From RI-92 sp037384645 (GTDB lineage: Bacteria; Pseudomonadota; Gammaproteobacteria; UBA6429; Thiohalophilaceae): a stretch of DNA of 55,604 bases. Positions 1-8,909 of the stretch are shown here, one piece after another. How positions within the stretch are numbered: the first letter of the stretch is position 1; each line of letters begins with the position of its first letter. Position numbers and translations under genes: made by a program. The notes beneath the pieces were generated by a model. The model ran no database searches and was not told the origin of the DNA. It was given only the letters and a program-made list of their open reading frames with translations. The stretch spans positions 1-55,604 of the forward strand of contig JARRNT010000015.1 in the NCBI GenBank assembly GCA_037384645.1, in the 5' to 3' direction.

Positions 1-95
1 AATTGAACTTTTTTGTCTGCTGCATGAGCGAGGCTAACGATGATAAAAACGCAAATAAAAAATAAAACTGGCCTAATTTTTAAAAGATATAAAAG
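1..95. repeat. Left arm of a perfect 95-bp inverted repeat
   Basis: Bases 1-95 are the exact reverse complement of bases 161-255, with a 65-bp spacer (96-160). Identity stops sharply at base 96/160. The arm begins at the first base of the window, so it may extend further out. The right arm contains the start and signal peptide of the secreted protein gene at 158-748. A fold-back exactly at a sequence edge is typical of a chimera made during amplification or assembly, but a real palindrome cannot be excluded. Confidence 0.95.
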
Positions 96-157
96 TGGCA
101 GCAAAATATATAGTGACTAAACTGATAAATATCACCTCCTAATTTGTATGTATAAAA

Positions 158-748
158 ATGCTTTTATATCTTTTAAAAATTAGGCCAGTTTTATTTTTTA
201 TTTGCGTTTTTATCATCGTTAGCCTCGCTCATGCAGCAGACAAAAAAGTTCAATTTAACGCAGGCGTTTGGACGGGCATGCAAAACGTTAATGAGTATGG
301 GCATACTGAGTATTGTTCCATATACACAAAGTATACAAGTGGTGATGTATTAGCGTTCAACATTACTGATGCATCCAGCTTTTTTATCATATTATATAAT
401 CCAAAATGGGAGCTAAAAGAAAACTCAATAACGTTTGTTAATATACGCATCGATAACCGGATAATCGGCAAGTATAAAGCCGGCGTATTAGAAAAGCAGC
501 CTCACGGTTTTGTAATAAATTTAGGTCATAAAAATAACTACATATTAAAAATGATAAGAAAGGGGCGCACCATAAAGATAGGTGAAGGAAACGACTTGAT
601 ATTTAAGCTCACCGGTACCGACTACGCTATCGAAAGATTGCAGTCATGCCATGATTTTAGCTCAGAGAAAATCACGAGAGATCGTCAGCCCAGCATATTT
701 CATAACCCGATCGTGATTTTTCGTAAACCGGTCCGGGACATTGCTTGA
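158..748 (+). CDS. Orphan secreted protein, AT-rich
   Basis: This encodes 196 residues. A cleavable signal peptide is clear: basic start, hydrophobic residues about 9-24, and an AHA-A cleavage site near residue 26, so the mature protein is probably periplasmic or exported. The mature part has two cysteines (about residues 53 and 168). I do not recognise the family with certainty. The pattern of a late Gly-Thr followed by Ala-Ile and a Cys resembles small exported proteins of unknown role. Base composition is visibly richer in A+T than the rest of the window, which suggests transfer or a foreign join. There is no good Shine-Dalgarno sequence before the ATG. The last 77 bases overlap the ilvE-like fragment on the other strand, so the natural C-terminus may lie near residue 170. 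Confidence 0.5.
   Translation: MLLYLLKIRPVLFFICVFIIVSLAHAADKKVQFNAGVWTGMQNVNEYGHTEYCSIYTKYTSGDVLAFNITDASSFFIILYNPKWELKENSITFVNIRIDNRIIGKYKAGVLEKQPHGFVINLGHKNNYILKMIRKGRTIKIGEGNDLIFKLTGTDYAIERLQSCHDFSSEKITRDRQPSIFHNPIVIFRKPVRDIA
161..255. repeat. Right arm of the 95-bp inverted repeat
   Basis: This arm pairs without mismatch with bases 1-95. It covers codons 2-33 of the orphan secreted protein, so the left arm is an antisense copy of that coding sequence rather than an independent terminator-like element. No direct repeats or transposon-like ends flank it. Confidence 0.95.
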
Positions 749-1325
749 GTTGACGACCATCAATATCACGCACCGGGATCAATTCGGCCCCGGTTCCGCT
801 AAGAAAGCATTCATCCGCAGTATACAGGTCGTACGGTGTCAAACTCGACTCTCGCACGACCAATTCCGCTTCTCGGGCAAGCTGCATTATGATGTCTCTT
901 GTGATCCCCTGGAGTGCACCATCTGTTACAGGGGGTGTATGCAATTCACCATCTCGCACGACGAATATATTGTCCGCAGTACCCTCTGCCACCATGCCCT
1001 GCCGATTTAGCATCAACGCTTCTTCAACCCCTGCTCGGTTTGCTTCAATTCGCGCAAGAATCTGATTAAGGTAATTGAGGCTCTTGATACGCGGATCAAG
1101 TGTATCCGGTGGCAATCGACGGACAGAAGCGATAATTGCGGAAATACCCTCTCTACGGGACTGAGCACTGATCATCTGCAGACTGTCAGCAATGACGATG
1201 AATTCCGGTTTGCTACAGCTTACAGGGTTGATACCCAGCGCACCCTCGCCGCGCGTCACCACCAGGCGAATATAACCCTCCGGTTGACCATAGGCCACAA
1301 TCACTTCTCGTATGATGTCCTCCAT
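672..1325 (-). pseudogene. ilvE: Branched-chain aminotransferase fragment (class IV PLP), N-terminus missing
   Basis: The 217 residues match the C-terminal three quarters of IlvE-type aminotransferases: a YIRLVVTRGEG strand, the RIKSLNYLN segment carrying the catalytic lysine, AEGTADNIF, a GITRD segment and LYTADECFLSGT. The family is normally about 290 residues. Here the first 70 or so, with the phosphate-binding and dimer region, are absent. In-frame translation upstream of the ATG meets a stop within nine codons, and the following bases are AT-rich with no match to the missing part. The 3' end runs into the secreted protein gene on the plus strand. I infer a non-functional remnant or an assembly junction. 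Confidence 0.75.
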
Positions 1326-1571
1326 TTGCCCCCTGGTCCAGGGTAGCCTTTACGCTAAACTGCTGGCGTACTCTGCAGAATCGAGATGTCACGTATCAAT
1401 AGCTGAATCATTAGTCAAACTCGATGTCTGTCTTTGCAAGATACTTTTGTTATCTGAGCATTTAGCAAGAATAATTTGTGGACAAATTACGCATAACCAC
1501 ATGAAAAATATAACGTATAACTTCATTATTAATCCTTGCAAACCAGGATAGATTCATAATAATAAAAGCCG

Positions 1572-2654
1572 ATGTCCAGATTCTACGCCAATAATAAGCG
1601 CTCTATCCCGCGGCCCATGGCCATTTGGTTCACCGGCCTTTGTGTGTTTGTGTCCGTAACCGCTCCGACCTCAGCTGCCACACGCCTTCACGATGATCTC
1701 GTGACTGTCCAGGCTCACGCCATATCACGAAAATTGACTGCCTATGGCCAGATAGTCCCGGTTGCCCTGATTAAGGTTCGCGCCCTCGTGCCCGGCACAT
1801 TGAGCCACCTGAATATAGTTCCGGGTGACAACGTGCACGCCAGTGACGTGCTCGCCGAACTTGGTGGACCACGTATCTCCTCGCTGCTGACTAAACGCCG
1901 GGAAGCGCTTCGCAGCGCACAGGCACAGGAGAAAGCTGCCCTGCAGGTAGTCAGGATTGTTCGGCATAAGTTTTCAGCCCAGCTGAGCACGCGGCAAAGA
2001 CTCGACGCTGTTAAAAGCGAGCTGGTATCTGCCCATGCTGCCGTACATATCGCCCAGGCCCAGCTTGATGAGGCCGAGCACATGCAACAATTACGATCAC
2101 CAGTAGACGCAACCGTCATGTCAGTCCAGGCGGGCAATGGCGAACAGACGATTCCCAATGAAACCATCGCGACATTGTTGCCGGCGAATAAACTCTGGTT
2201 ACGGGCGGAATATTATGGCTCAGCGATTGAGCACGTACGCATTGGCATGACCGGGCTATTTCTGCCGACAAATCACGGCAAGGCAATTCCGGTCAAAGTC
2301 GTTGCCATTGCGCCTAATCTCAACCAGGATACGGGAAGAACAATCGAATTAATGCCGGAAAAACCAACACCCTCAGCCTGGATTAACGGGCAATGGGGAA
2401 AACTCAGCCTGGTCGGTCCCCCAAGGCAACGGGTCACTGTGCCGACATCCGCGCTGATTCTGGATCACGGTCACTGGTATGTGCTGCTACACACCCCTAA
2501 AGGTGACACACCACAGCAGGTCATTCCCGGTTCTGCCCAGGGGTGGTCAACTATCATCATCAATGGTCTGCAACCCGGGCAAAAAGTTGTGGTAAAAAAC
2601 GCCTTTCTTCGGTATCACCGTGGCATAGCCCGGTCATATATGCCGCCGGACTGA
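1572..2654 (+). CDS. RND efflux periplasmic adaptor (membrane fusion protein)
   Basis: This 360-residue HlyD/AcrA-type adaptor would link an inner-membrane RND pump to an outer-membrane channel. A signal segment (residues about 17-36) is followed by a lipoyl half (VRALVPGTLSHLNIVPGDNV region), an alpha-helical hairpin rich in Ala, Gln and Arg (about 105-165), the second lipoyl half (LRSPVDATVMSVQAGNG region) and beta-barrel domains. The gene ends three bases before the pump gene, so the two are co-transcribed. No TolC-like gene follows; the nearest is at 26964. The ribosome site is weak, and the substrate is not evident. Confidence 0.85.
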   Translation: MSRFYANNKRSIPRPMAIWFTGLCVFVSVTAPTSAATRLHDDLVTVQAHAISRKLTAYGQIVPVALIKVRALVPGTLSHLNIVPGDNVHASDVLAELGGPRISSLLTKRREALRSAQAQEKAALQVVRIVRHKFSAQLSTRQRLDAVKSELVSAHAAVHIAQAQLDEAEHMQQLRSPVDATVMSVQAGNGEQTIPNETIATLLPANKLWLRAEYYGSAIEHVRIGMTGLFLPTNHGKAIPVKVVAIAPNLNQDTGRTIELMPEKPTPSAWINGQWGKLSLVGPPRQRVTVPTSALILDHGHWYVLLHTPKGDTPQQVIPGSAQGWSTIIINGLQPGQKVVVKNAFLRYHRGIARSYMPPD

Positions 2655-2657
2655 TGC

Positions 2658-5600
2658 ATGCAGGAAGCCGCCACGATACCCCGCGTGTTGCAACGTCCAG
2701 TCCTGTGGTTGCTCGTACTCGGGGCAGTTTTGCTATATGCACTTTACGCATTCTTTCATACCCCAGTCGAAGTATTGCCGCAGTTTGACTATCCACAGAT
2801 CAGCGTGACAGCCCATTTACCGGGCATGACAGCAACTGAACTCGAACACCTGGTTGTTACTCCACTGGAAAGCCAGATCCTGTCACTGACCTCGCTGCGC
2901 AGCGTCCGCTCCGTCATGGGCAATGGTACGATAGAAATCGATGCACGCTTCCTTGCGGGCAGTTCAGCACAGACCGATTTACTCGCCGTCAATAGTGCCA
3001 TTGATCGTGCCCGCGCCAGCTTACCCCACCGGGCACACCCAAATGCCGAAATCATGGGTAATGCAATTAATGAAGTTGCTGACTATTCGGCCGACATACC
3101 CGCAGGTGTCTCCCCTGCCCTGGTAAAACGTATCGTGCTCGGAAATATTGCCCCTGCAATACGTGCCTTGCCTGGAGTGCAATTTGTACATACCTATGGC
3201 GCCGGGACCGAGGCATTATGGATCCAGCCAGAACTCGACGCCATGCGACGTTACCAGGTTGGCATCACCACAATAATGCAGGCCATCCGCTCCCAGGTAG
3301 TACTCAAACCGGCCGGTTTTATCAGCCTTGGACACAATGATGTTCTCATTGAGGTCCGGCATTTACCGACACATATCAATCAGCTTGAACAGATACCAGT
3401 AGCGACAGCACACGGTACCATCCCATTACAGGCATTAGCCCACATCGTGCGCACGTCGGTGCCGATCCATAATGCCGCCACACTCGACGGGGCAACGAGT
3501 GTTGCGTTAACGATCATCAAGCAACCCGGCGCATCAACACTTGCCGTTACCCGGGCAGTACAAAAAACACTGGATGACCCCCGCTCACAGTTACCGGCAG
3601 GTGTTCATTGGACCCGTATTTACAACCAGGGACACCTGGTCAGCCTGATCGGCAAGGACCTCGGGCGCAATCTGCTGATTGGCGCCGTGCTGGCTGTCTT
3701 TTTCCTGTTCTGGATACTCGGTGCCGGTCGCGGCATTGTGGTATTGGCCGTCAGCATCCCCTTGTCGTTATTACTGGGTATCGCTGCATTGCACGTATTG
3801 GGTCAGGATTTGAATCTGATGACGCTGGGCGCCCTGTCTGTCGCAGTCGGCATGCTGGCGGACGATGCTATCATCGTGCTTGAGAGCATTTATCATTGCT
3901 GGGAAGCCGGTGACAGGCATTGGTCGGGCATTATCAATGGCCTTAAGAACATTGTGATACCGGATATCACCGGCACACTGACCAATATCGCCATCTATGT
4001 TCCCCTGCTGTTTGTCGGCGGACTGGTTGGCCTGTTCTTTATTCCATTTTCTCTGGCCATGGTCATGGCCCTGCTGGCTTCGCTGCTGGTCTCCCTCACA
4101 CTCATCCCGCTGGGCCTGGGCTTTTTGCGTGCCCGACCGAGTACTGGAACCACGAGTGGCGCACGCCTGCTGCATTGGCTGATGCAGTGGAATGCAAAAT
4201 TATTTCACTGGGTGTCGATCGCGCCGCGGATGAGCCTGAGCATCACCTTCGCGGTATTGCTGCTCAGCCTCGTAGGATTGGTGCTGGTACCGATAAATTT
4301 TCTGCCATTACCGAATGAAGGCGTACTGCTCGAATCTTTTACCCTGCCGCCGGGCAGTTCATTAACCGATACCCGCGAGACCGTACAACAGATTTCGCAA
4401 CGTCTGCTACAGGATCCGGCCGTCTCGCATGTCTATGCCCGCATCGGTTCCGACTCCTCAACCAGCTATACAGAACCTGCCTATGCAGGAGAAATCCAGG
4501 TCGTGCTGAAACCTGGTATCAGTGTAAACAGTCTGGATAGCCTGGCCCAACGCATACGCCATGAATCCCGCACACCTGGTGTCCAGTTTGCGGTGGATAC
4601 CCCCACCATCGAACGTGTCGGCGAAAGCCTGTCCGGTCTGCCGCAACCCTTCGTATTGCATATCTTCGGTAACCATTTGAAAGAATTACGCCAACTCTCA
4701 GAAAAAATAGCGGCGCGCCTGCGCCGGATTCCGGCACTGAGCGATGTCTTCAATAACGATGGCTACCCCATTACGGAAATGCAGATCAGTCCGCGACCAC
4801 GGGTATTGTCAGAACACGGGTTAACTCCCGCGGCTTTATACAGGCAAATTGACCCCTTAATCGGTGGCAGGATCATCAGTCGTGTACCTGAAGGTAATGT
4901 CCCGCTGGAGTTATACCTGCGCCTGGCTGGTGCGCCACAACAATCGATACACGAACTGGGATCGTTGCCCATTAAAACAAGGAATGGATGGATACCCCTT
5001 GAACAAATCGCCCGGATAGCATTACTACAAACCCCCAATCAGATACGACACATCGCCGGCACCCGTGTCCTGAATATCCTGGCAACGCCCAATGGACCAC
5101 TGGGCAGTACCGCGACGGCCGCGAGACAGGCCCTGAAAGGTCTGCACATTCCTGCCGGCTATCGCATCAGTTTTGGCGGTCTGGACGCGAATCTGGAACA
5201 CGCCGCGTTTACTTTGATGCTGGCCGCACTGGTCGCTTTTATTATTATGCTGGGGATCCTGTTGCTGCAGTTTGAGGGTTTGCTCATTCCCGGCCTACTG
5301 TTACTCGAAATCCCGTTGGCCTTAACCGGTGGGACAGTGGCCCTGGTTATCAGCGGCGTTGGCCTGAATGCAACCGGCATGATCGGATTCCTGACCCTGA
5401 TCGGTCTTGGCCTGCGGCATAGTATCGTGTTACTGGATCGCGCCCGACGTAACGAGACAGCCGGAATGCCATTGGAAGAAGCAGTGCACGAGGCAATTCA
5501 GGTCCGCTTTCGCCCTATTCTGCTCACCGCCATGACCGCGGTACTGGGTACCTTGCCGACAGCCTTAGGTATCGGTGAAGGGGCTGCCCCGGAACAGGGG

Positions 5601-5714
5601 CTGGCGATTGTAATTTTTGGCGGACTGATCTGGAGTGCGATCCGCAGCACTAACCTGATTCCGGCACTGTATCTGCACTGGCGCCGCAAGCAACTGGTGC
5701 GCCAGCAACAATAA
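2658..5714 (+). CDS. RND efflux pump, inner membrane
   Basis: This 1018-residue proton-driven transporter has the AcrB/CzcA layout: TM1 at about 12-31, a first periplasmic loop, TM2-6, TM7, a second loop, then TM8-12. The paired aspartates of the TM4 proton relay are present (D402, D403 in a GMLADDAI context). In TM10, where AcrB has a Lys-Asn pair, this protein has Arg-His (R920, H921), so the relay partner is altered but still basic. The gene follows its adaptor by three bases and stops one base before feoB, which is convergent. The substrate class (metal or organic) cannot be decided from what is seen. Confidence 0.9.
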   Translation: MQEAATIPRVLQRPVLWLLVLGAVLLYALYAFFHTPVEVLPQFDYPQISVTAHLPGMTATELEHLVVTPLESQILSLTSLRSVRSVMGNGTIEIDARFLAGSSAQTDLLAVNSAIDRARASLPHRAHPNAEIMGNAINEVADYSADIPAGVSPALVKRIVLGNIAPAIRALPGVQFVHTYGAGTEALWIQPELDAMRRYQVGITTIMQAIRSQVVLKPAGFISLGHNDVLIEVRHLPTHINQLEQIPVATAHGTIPLQALAHIVRTSVPIHNAATLDGATSVALTIIKQPGASTLAVTRAVQKTLDDPRSQLPAGVHWTRIYNQGHLVSLIGKDLGRNLLIGAVLAVFFLFWILGAGRGIVVLAVSIPLSLLLGIAALHVLGQDLNLMTLGALSVAVGMLADDAIIVLESIYHCWEAGDRHWSGIINGLKNIVIPDITGTLTNIAIYVPLLFVGGLVGLFFIPFSLAMVMALLASLLVSLTLIPLGLGFLRARPSTGTTSGARLLHWLMQWNAKLFHWVSIAPRMSLSITFAVLLLSLVGLVLVPINFLPLPNEGVLLESFTLPPGSSLTDTRETVQQISQRLLQDPAVSHVYARIGSDSSTSYTEPAYAGEIQVVLKPGISVNSLDSLAQRIRHESRTPGVQFAVDTPTIERVGESLSGLPQPFVLHIFGNHLKELRQLSEKIAARLRRIPALSDVFNNDGYPITEMQISPRPRVLSEHGLTPAALYRQIDPLIGGRIISRVPEGNVPLELYLRLAGAPQQSIHELGSLPIKTRNGWIPLEQIARIALLQTPNQIRHIAGTRVLNILATPNGPLGSTATAARQALKGLHIPAGYRISFGGLDANLEHAAFTLMLAALVAFIIMLGILLLQFEGLLIPGLLLLEIPLALTGGTVALVISGVGLNATGMIGFLTLIGLGLRHSIVLLDRARRNETAGMPLEEAVHEAIQVRFRPILLTAMTAVLGTLPTALGIGEGAAPEQGLAIVIFGGLIWSAIRSTNLIPALYLHWRRKQLVRQQQ

Positions 5715-5715
5715 G

Positions 5716-7497
5716 TCAGAAGCGTTGGGCGATCTGGTAAAAGGCGAAACTGAAGATCCAGGCCACGCCAAGCGCCCAGACCACACTGAATGCGGTATAG
5801 CGCAGGCTGCGCGATTCACTGCGCATGGTCGCCACCGTGGACAGGCACGGCGTATACAAGAGAATGAATAACATCAGACTGTAGCCCTGGACCCAGCTAA
5901 GGTGCCCTGATAGATAACCAGAAAGCGCTGCTCCCTGCAGCCCGGTCATGGCAACCAGTGAACCCAGCACGATTTCCTTAGCGATAAAGCCAAACACCAG
6001 AATTACCGCCATCTGTGCACTGATACCGATGGGACTTAATACCGGCTGCAGGAACTGACCCAGCATGCCGGCAAAACTATCCGGCCCGCCCGGTGGGCTA
6101 GCCACGGGGTAATGCGTCAGGAACCAGACAATGACCACGCCGGCAATAATAAATTTACTGGCGCGATGTAAAAAATGACGGACTTCGTGCCAGCCACGAA
6201 AGTAGACCTGGCGCAATTGCGGTAAGCGGTACGGCGGCAGTTCAAGCACGAAGGGTTCATTACTGTGTAAGCGTCCCTTGATTAACAACGCACTGAGCAG
6301 GACTGCCAGGAAGCTGACCATATACAGGCTGAACAGGACCAGTGGAGCCTGGTGGGGCGTAAACAAGGCCGTGGTCATAAAGACAAAGACCTGCAGGCGC
6401 GCCGAACACAATGAAAACGGAATGACCAGCATGGTCAGCAGGCGCAGGGCACGACTGCGCATCACGCGCGTGCCCATCAGGGCCGGCACATTACAGCCAA
6501 AGCCCATTAACAGCATGACGAAACCACGGCCGTCCAGACCCAGGCGCGACATCAGGTTGTCCATCAGGAAAGCTGCACGCGACAGGTAGCCACTATCCTC
6601 AATCAGCGACATCATGAAAAAGAACAGGATAATTACCGGCACAAAAGAGGCCACTGTACCGACACCATCATAGACGCCATTCACCAGCAGGCCGTACACC
6701 ACCCTTGGAATGTGTGGTGCGAGGGGCTCCAGGGCAACCTGCTTGAAACCGTCCAGCAACCAGGCAACACCGTCCTGCAGCGGTGTGCCCAGGGTATACA
6801 CCGCCTGGAACACGAGAAACATAAACAGGAAAAACAGCGGCAGGCCGAGCCAGGGATGTAGCAACACGCGATCGATGCGTTCGGTAATCCCGGGTGTCAA
6901 AATGCTCGGTGCCTGGACACTCCGTTTATACAGCGCCTCGACCTCACCACTCAGGGCATCGATGATCCCGAAGTCAGAGACAGCCGCCCCGAGTTGTACT
7001 GGTGTCGCCTGCCGCAAATGCTGGGTAATGGCATCCTTGCTCTGCGGAAAACCGTCGCCGCGACGTGCACTCAACAGTCGCGTCTCGCTACCGAGGACCT
7101 TGGACAGCAACTCCGTGTCGATCTGCATGCCAAGCTGCCTGGCTTCATCCGCCATGTTGAGCAGGACCAGCATATCCACATCCAGCCGCGAAAACTGCAG
7201 CGCCAGGCTCAACTGGTGATCGAGCTGAGTGGCATTCAGGATTAAACAAACCAGATCGACGGAATTGTGCGTGAGAAAATCACGGACGACGCGTTCATCG
7301 TCGGAATAGCCCTGCAGGTCGTAAATACCCGGCAGGTCGATAACCTCAACCATCTCGGCACCGAGCAGGATCTTGGCAGATTTGAGGTCGACGGTGACAC
7401 CCGGCCAGTTACCGGTACGCGTGGAAGCGCCGGTCAGGCGGTTGAAGAAAGTCGACTTGCCCGTGTTGGGCATGCCGATAAGGGCAACCGTCCTCAT
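5716..7497 (-). CDS. feoB: Ferrous iron transporter FeoB, compact form
   Basis: This takes up Fe(II) across the inner membrane. The N-terminal G domain shows G1 GMPNTGKS (residues 8-15), G3 DLPG (54-57) and G4 NMAD (114-117). The membrane part has two Gate repeats, including the PFSLCSARL motif with its conserved cysteine and a second GFIAKEIVLG gate. At 593 residues it is shorter than the usual 700-770, mainly through a short linker and a short C-terminus. It overlaps the end of feoA by four bases, indicating coupled translation. Iron repression through the Fur box upstream of feoA is likely. Confidence 0.93.
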   Translation of the reverse strand: MRTVALIGMPNTGKSTFFNRLTGASTRTGNWPGVTVDLKSAKILLGAEMVEVIDLPGIYDLQGYSDDERVVRDFLTHNSVDLVCLILNATQLDHQLSLALQFSRLDVDMLVLLNMADEARQLGMQIDTELLSKVLGSETRLLSARRGDGFPQSKDAITQHLRQATPVQLGAAVSDFGIIDALSGEVEALYKRSVQAPSILTPGITERIDRVLLHPWLGLPLFFLFMFLVFQAVYTLGTPLQDGVAWLLDGFKQVALEPLAPHIPRVVYGLLVNGVYDGVGTVASFVPVIILFFFMMSLIEDSGYLSRAAFLMDNLMSRLGLDGRGFVMLLMGFGCNVPALMGTRVMRSRALRLLTMLVIPFSLCSARLQVFVFMTTALFTPHQAPLVLFSLYMVSFLAVLLSALLIKGRLHSNEPFVLELPPYRLPQLRQVYFRGWHEVRHFLHRASKFIIAGVVIVWFLTHYPVASPPGGPDSFAGMLGQFLQPVLSPIGISAQMAVILVFGFIAKEIVLGSLVAMTGLQGAALSGYLSGHLSWVQGYSLMLFILLYTPCLSTVATMRSESRSLRYTAFSVVWALGVAWIFSFAFYQIAQRF

Positions 7498-7733
7498 AGA
7501 CAGCGTGAGACTTTTACGTACCCTGCCTCGCGACGTCTTAATATTAAAGTGACACTGCCCACACGAATCTGGAGCGGACCACCGAAACGCGCACGCCGAA
7601 TCAGCTGGACTTCACGGCCACGATGTAAACCCATGGCATGCAGGCGCTGTCGGGTACTTTCGTCGGCTTGTATATCCTGGATATAGACGCGTTCACCGGG
7701 TGTCAGATAGCTAAGGAAAGCAGCGTGTTCCAC
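7494..7733 (-). CDS. feoA: Ferrous iron transport accessory protein FeoA
   Basis: This is a small SH3-like cytoplasmic partner of FeoB. It shows the expected LTPGERVYI start, a RLHAMGLHRGREV turn and a final beta strand. I chose the GTG at 7733 (79 residues, normal for the family) because GGAG lies five bases upstream. A longer reading from a TTG at 7769 would put the first codons inside the Fur box and lacks a ribosome site. The gene overlaps feoB by four bases. Confidence 0.85.
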   Translation of the reverse strand: MEHAAFLSYLTPGERVYIQDIQADESTRQRLHAMGLHRGREVQLIRRARFGGPLQIRVGSVTLILRRREAGYVKVSRCL

Positions 7734-7748
7734 AAAGGCTCCATATAC

Positions 7749-7767
7749 GTTAATGAGAACTATTATC
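7749..7767. promoter_or_regulatory. Fur box upstream of feoA
   Basis: These 19 bases match the E. coli Fur consensus palindrome at 15 of 19 positions and lie 16 bases upstream of the chosen feoA start. Adjacent AT-rich bases (7765-7778) continue the pattern, so overlapping Fur sites are possible. Iron-dependent repression of feoAB is the expected outcome. Confidence 0.75.
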
Positions 7768-7769
7768 AA

Positions 7770-8339
7770 TATTATCTAAATTTAGATCATCTGCCAAGTC
7801 TAATTTGGATATTTTTTCTACGGTAAAGCCGGACAGTTATTCATAATTAACCTTAATTATACATCATATCTTATTGTTTATTATAACTTATTGCTTTTTC
7901 GCATTTATACACAGTTCGTTCGTATCTACCCGACGAGTCCCGCACTCAGCCCATATCCTGTTAAATGATATCGGTGTAATCATGATGAAGATTCAAACAC
8001 CGTGGCAACCAGGATACCGGGTGAGTAGCCGACTTACCCACTCCCGCTGCCAGCGCATCTGGTGGTCGACAAATTCGCGCACATACCACAAATAACACCA
8101 TTCCATACCAAGAAGCATCATATGGCGACGTAGCAACCACCATGATGTAGATCATGCTAACTAAGCAATATCTCGTGAATAAAATACTTTTCGGGTAAAC
8201 TGCTGTGCAGCCAGGCTACTGGAGACTATAGTTTGATTGGTCAGAGCAACACACTGTTGCTCAACACCATGCCAGTTAGCTTCAGGTCATTACAAAAGAA
8301 GTAGAAAAACAATCTCGTTCCGTCACGGTTGAACTAAAG
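7770..8339. other. Non-coding stretch between feoA and the TRAP operon, with a hairpin
   Basis: I see no convincing gene here; short open frames lack ribosome sites and protein-like composition. At 8244-8262 there is a perfect 8-bp stem (GAGCAACA / TGTTGCTC) with a 3-base loop. It lies about 80 bases before dctQ, where it could be an operator dyad or a leader hairpin. The feoAB promoter must lie at the left end next to the Fur box. Confidence 0.5.
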
Positions 8340-8909
8340 ATGCACCGCTTACTGAAGATTGCGCAATTTATCGATGCCATCAATCGCCGTATTGGGCAAT
8401 TGATGTTTGTCCTGGTCCTGATAATGATCCTGATTGGCGTCTACAACGCCTCGGTTCGCTATCTCGGTGGCTTTTTCGGCGCCAATCTCAGCTCCAATGC
8501 CTATCTTGAATTGCAGTGGTATCTGTTCGGTGCCATCTTCATGCTCGGCGCTGCCTACACCCTGCAAAAAGACGGTCATGTCCGGGTCGATGTCCTGCAA
8601 TCCCGGCTAACGCCAAAAGCCAAGGCCTGGATTGATCTGGTTGGAATCGTGATCTTCATGCTGCCATTTTGTGCCATGGTGTTCTGGCTGTCCCTGCCCT
8701 GGGTGATTAATTCCTGGCACTTGCTTGAAACCTCTTCGAATCCAGGCGGCCTGCCACGCTATCCGATTAAAACCGTGGTACCGCTTGCCTTCCTGTTGTT
8801 GTTTCTGCAGGGCATCTCACAACTGATCAAGGCCGTTGCCGTCGTGCGCGGTATTCGCCCCGCCATCTATGAAGAGTCCGTTGAGGACGACAAGGAACAT
8901 AGCCTGTGA
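8340..8909 (+). CDS. dctQ: TRAP transporter small permease (DctQ family)
   Basis: This 189-residue four-helix inner-membrane protein forms the small subunit of a tripartite ATP-independent periplasmic transporter. Hydrophobic segments lie at about 20-40, 57-78, 100-123 and 143-162, and the second holds the family's LQWYLFGAIFMLGAAY-type signature. It overlaps the large permease by four bases. The binding-protein genes downstream resemble 2-oxoacid or lactate binding proteins, so an organic acid is the likely substrate. Confidence 0.9.
   Translation: MHRLLKIAQFIDAINRRIGQLMFVLVLIMILIGVYNASVRYLGGFFGANLSSNAYLELQWYLFGAIFMLGAAYTLQKDGHVRVDVLQSRLTPKAKAWIDLVGIVIFMLPFCAMVFWLSLPWVINSWHLLETSSNPGGLPRYPIKTVVPLAFLLLFLQGISQLIKAVAVVRGIRPAIYEESVEDDKEHSL

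Noticed and set aside
1312..1551. 79-codon plus-strand frame in the gap after the ilvE fragment
   Set aside because: The sequence is AT-rich with no Shine-Dalgarno or domain; it is most likely chance.
3771..4175. 134-codon frame antisense to the RND pump
   Set aside because: It is a shadow of the membrane helices of the pump, rich in Gln, Asp and His with no start signal.
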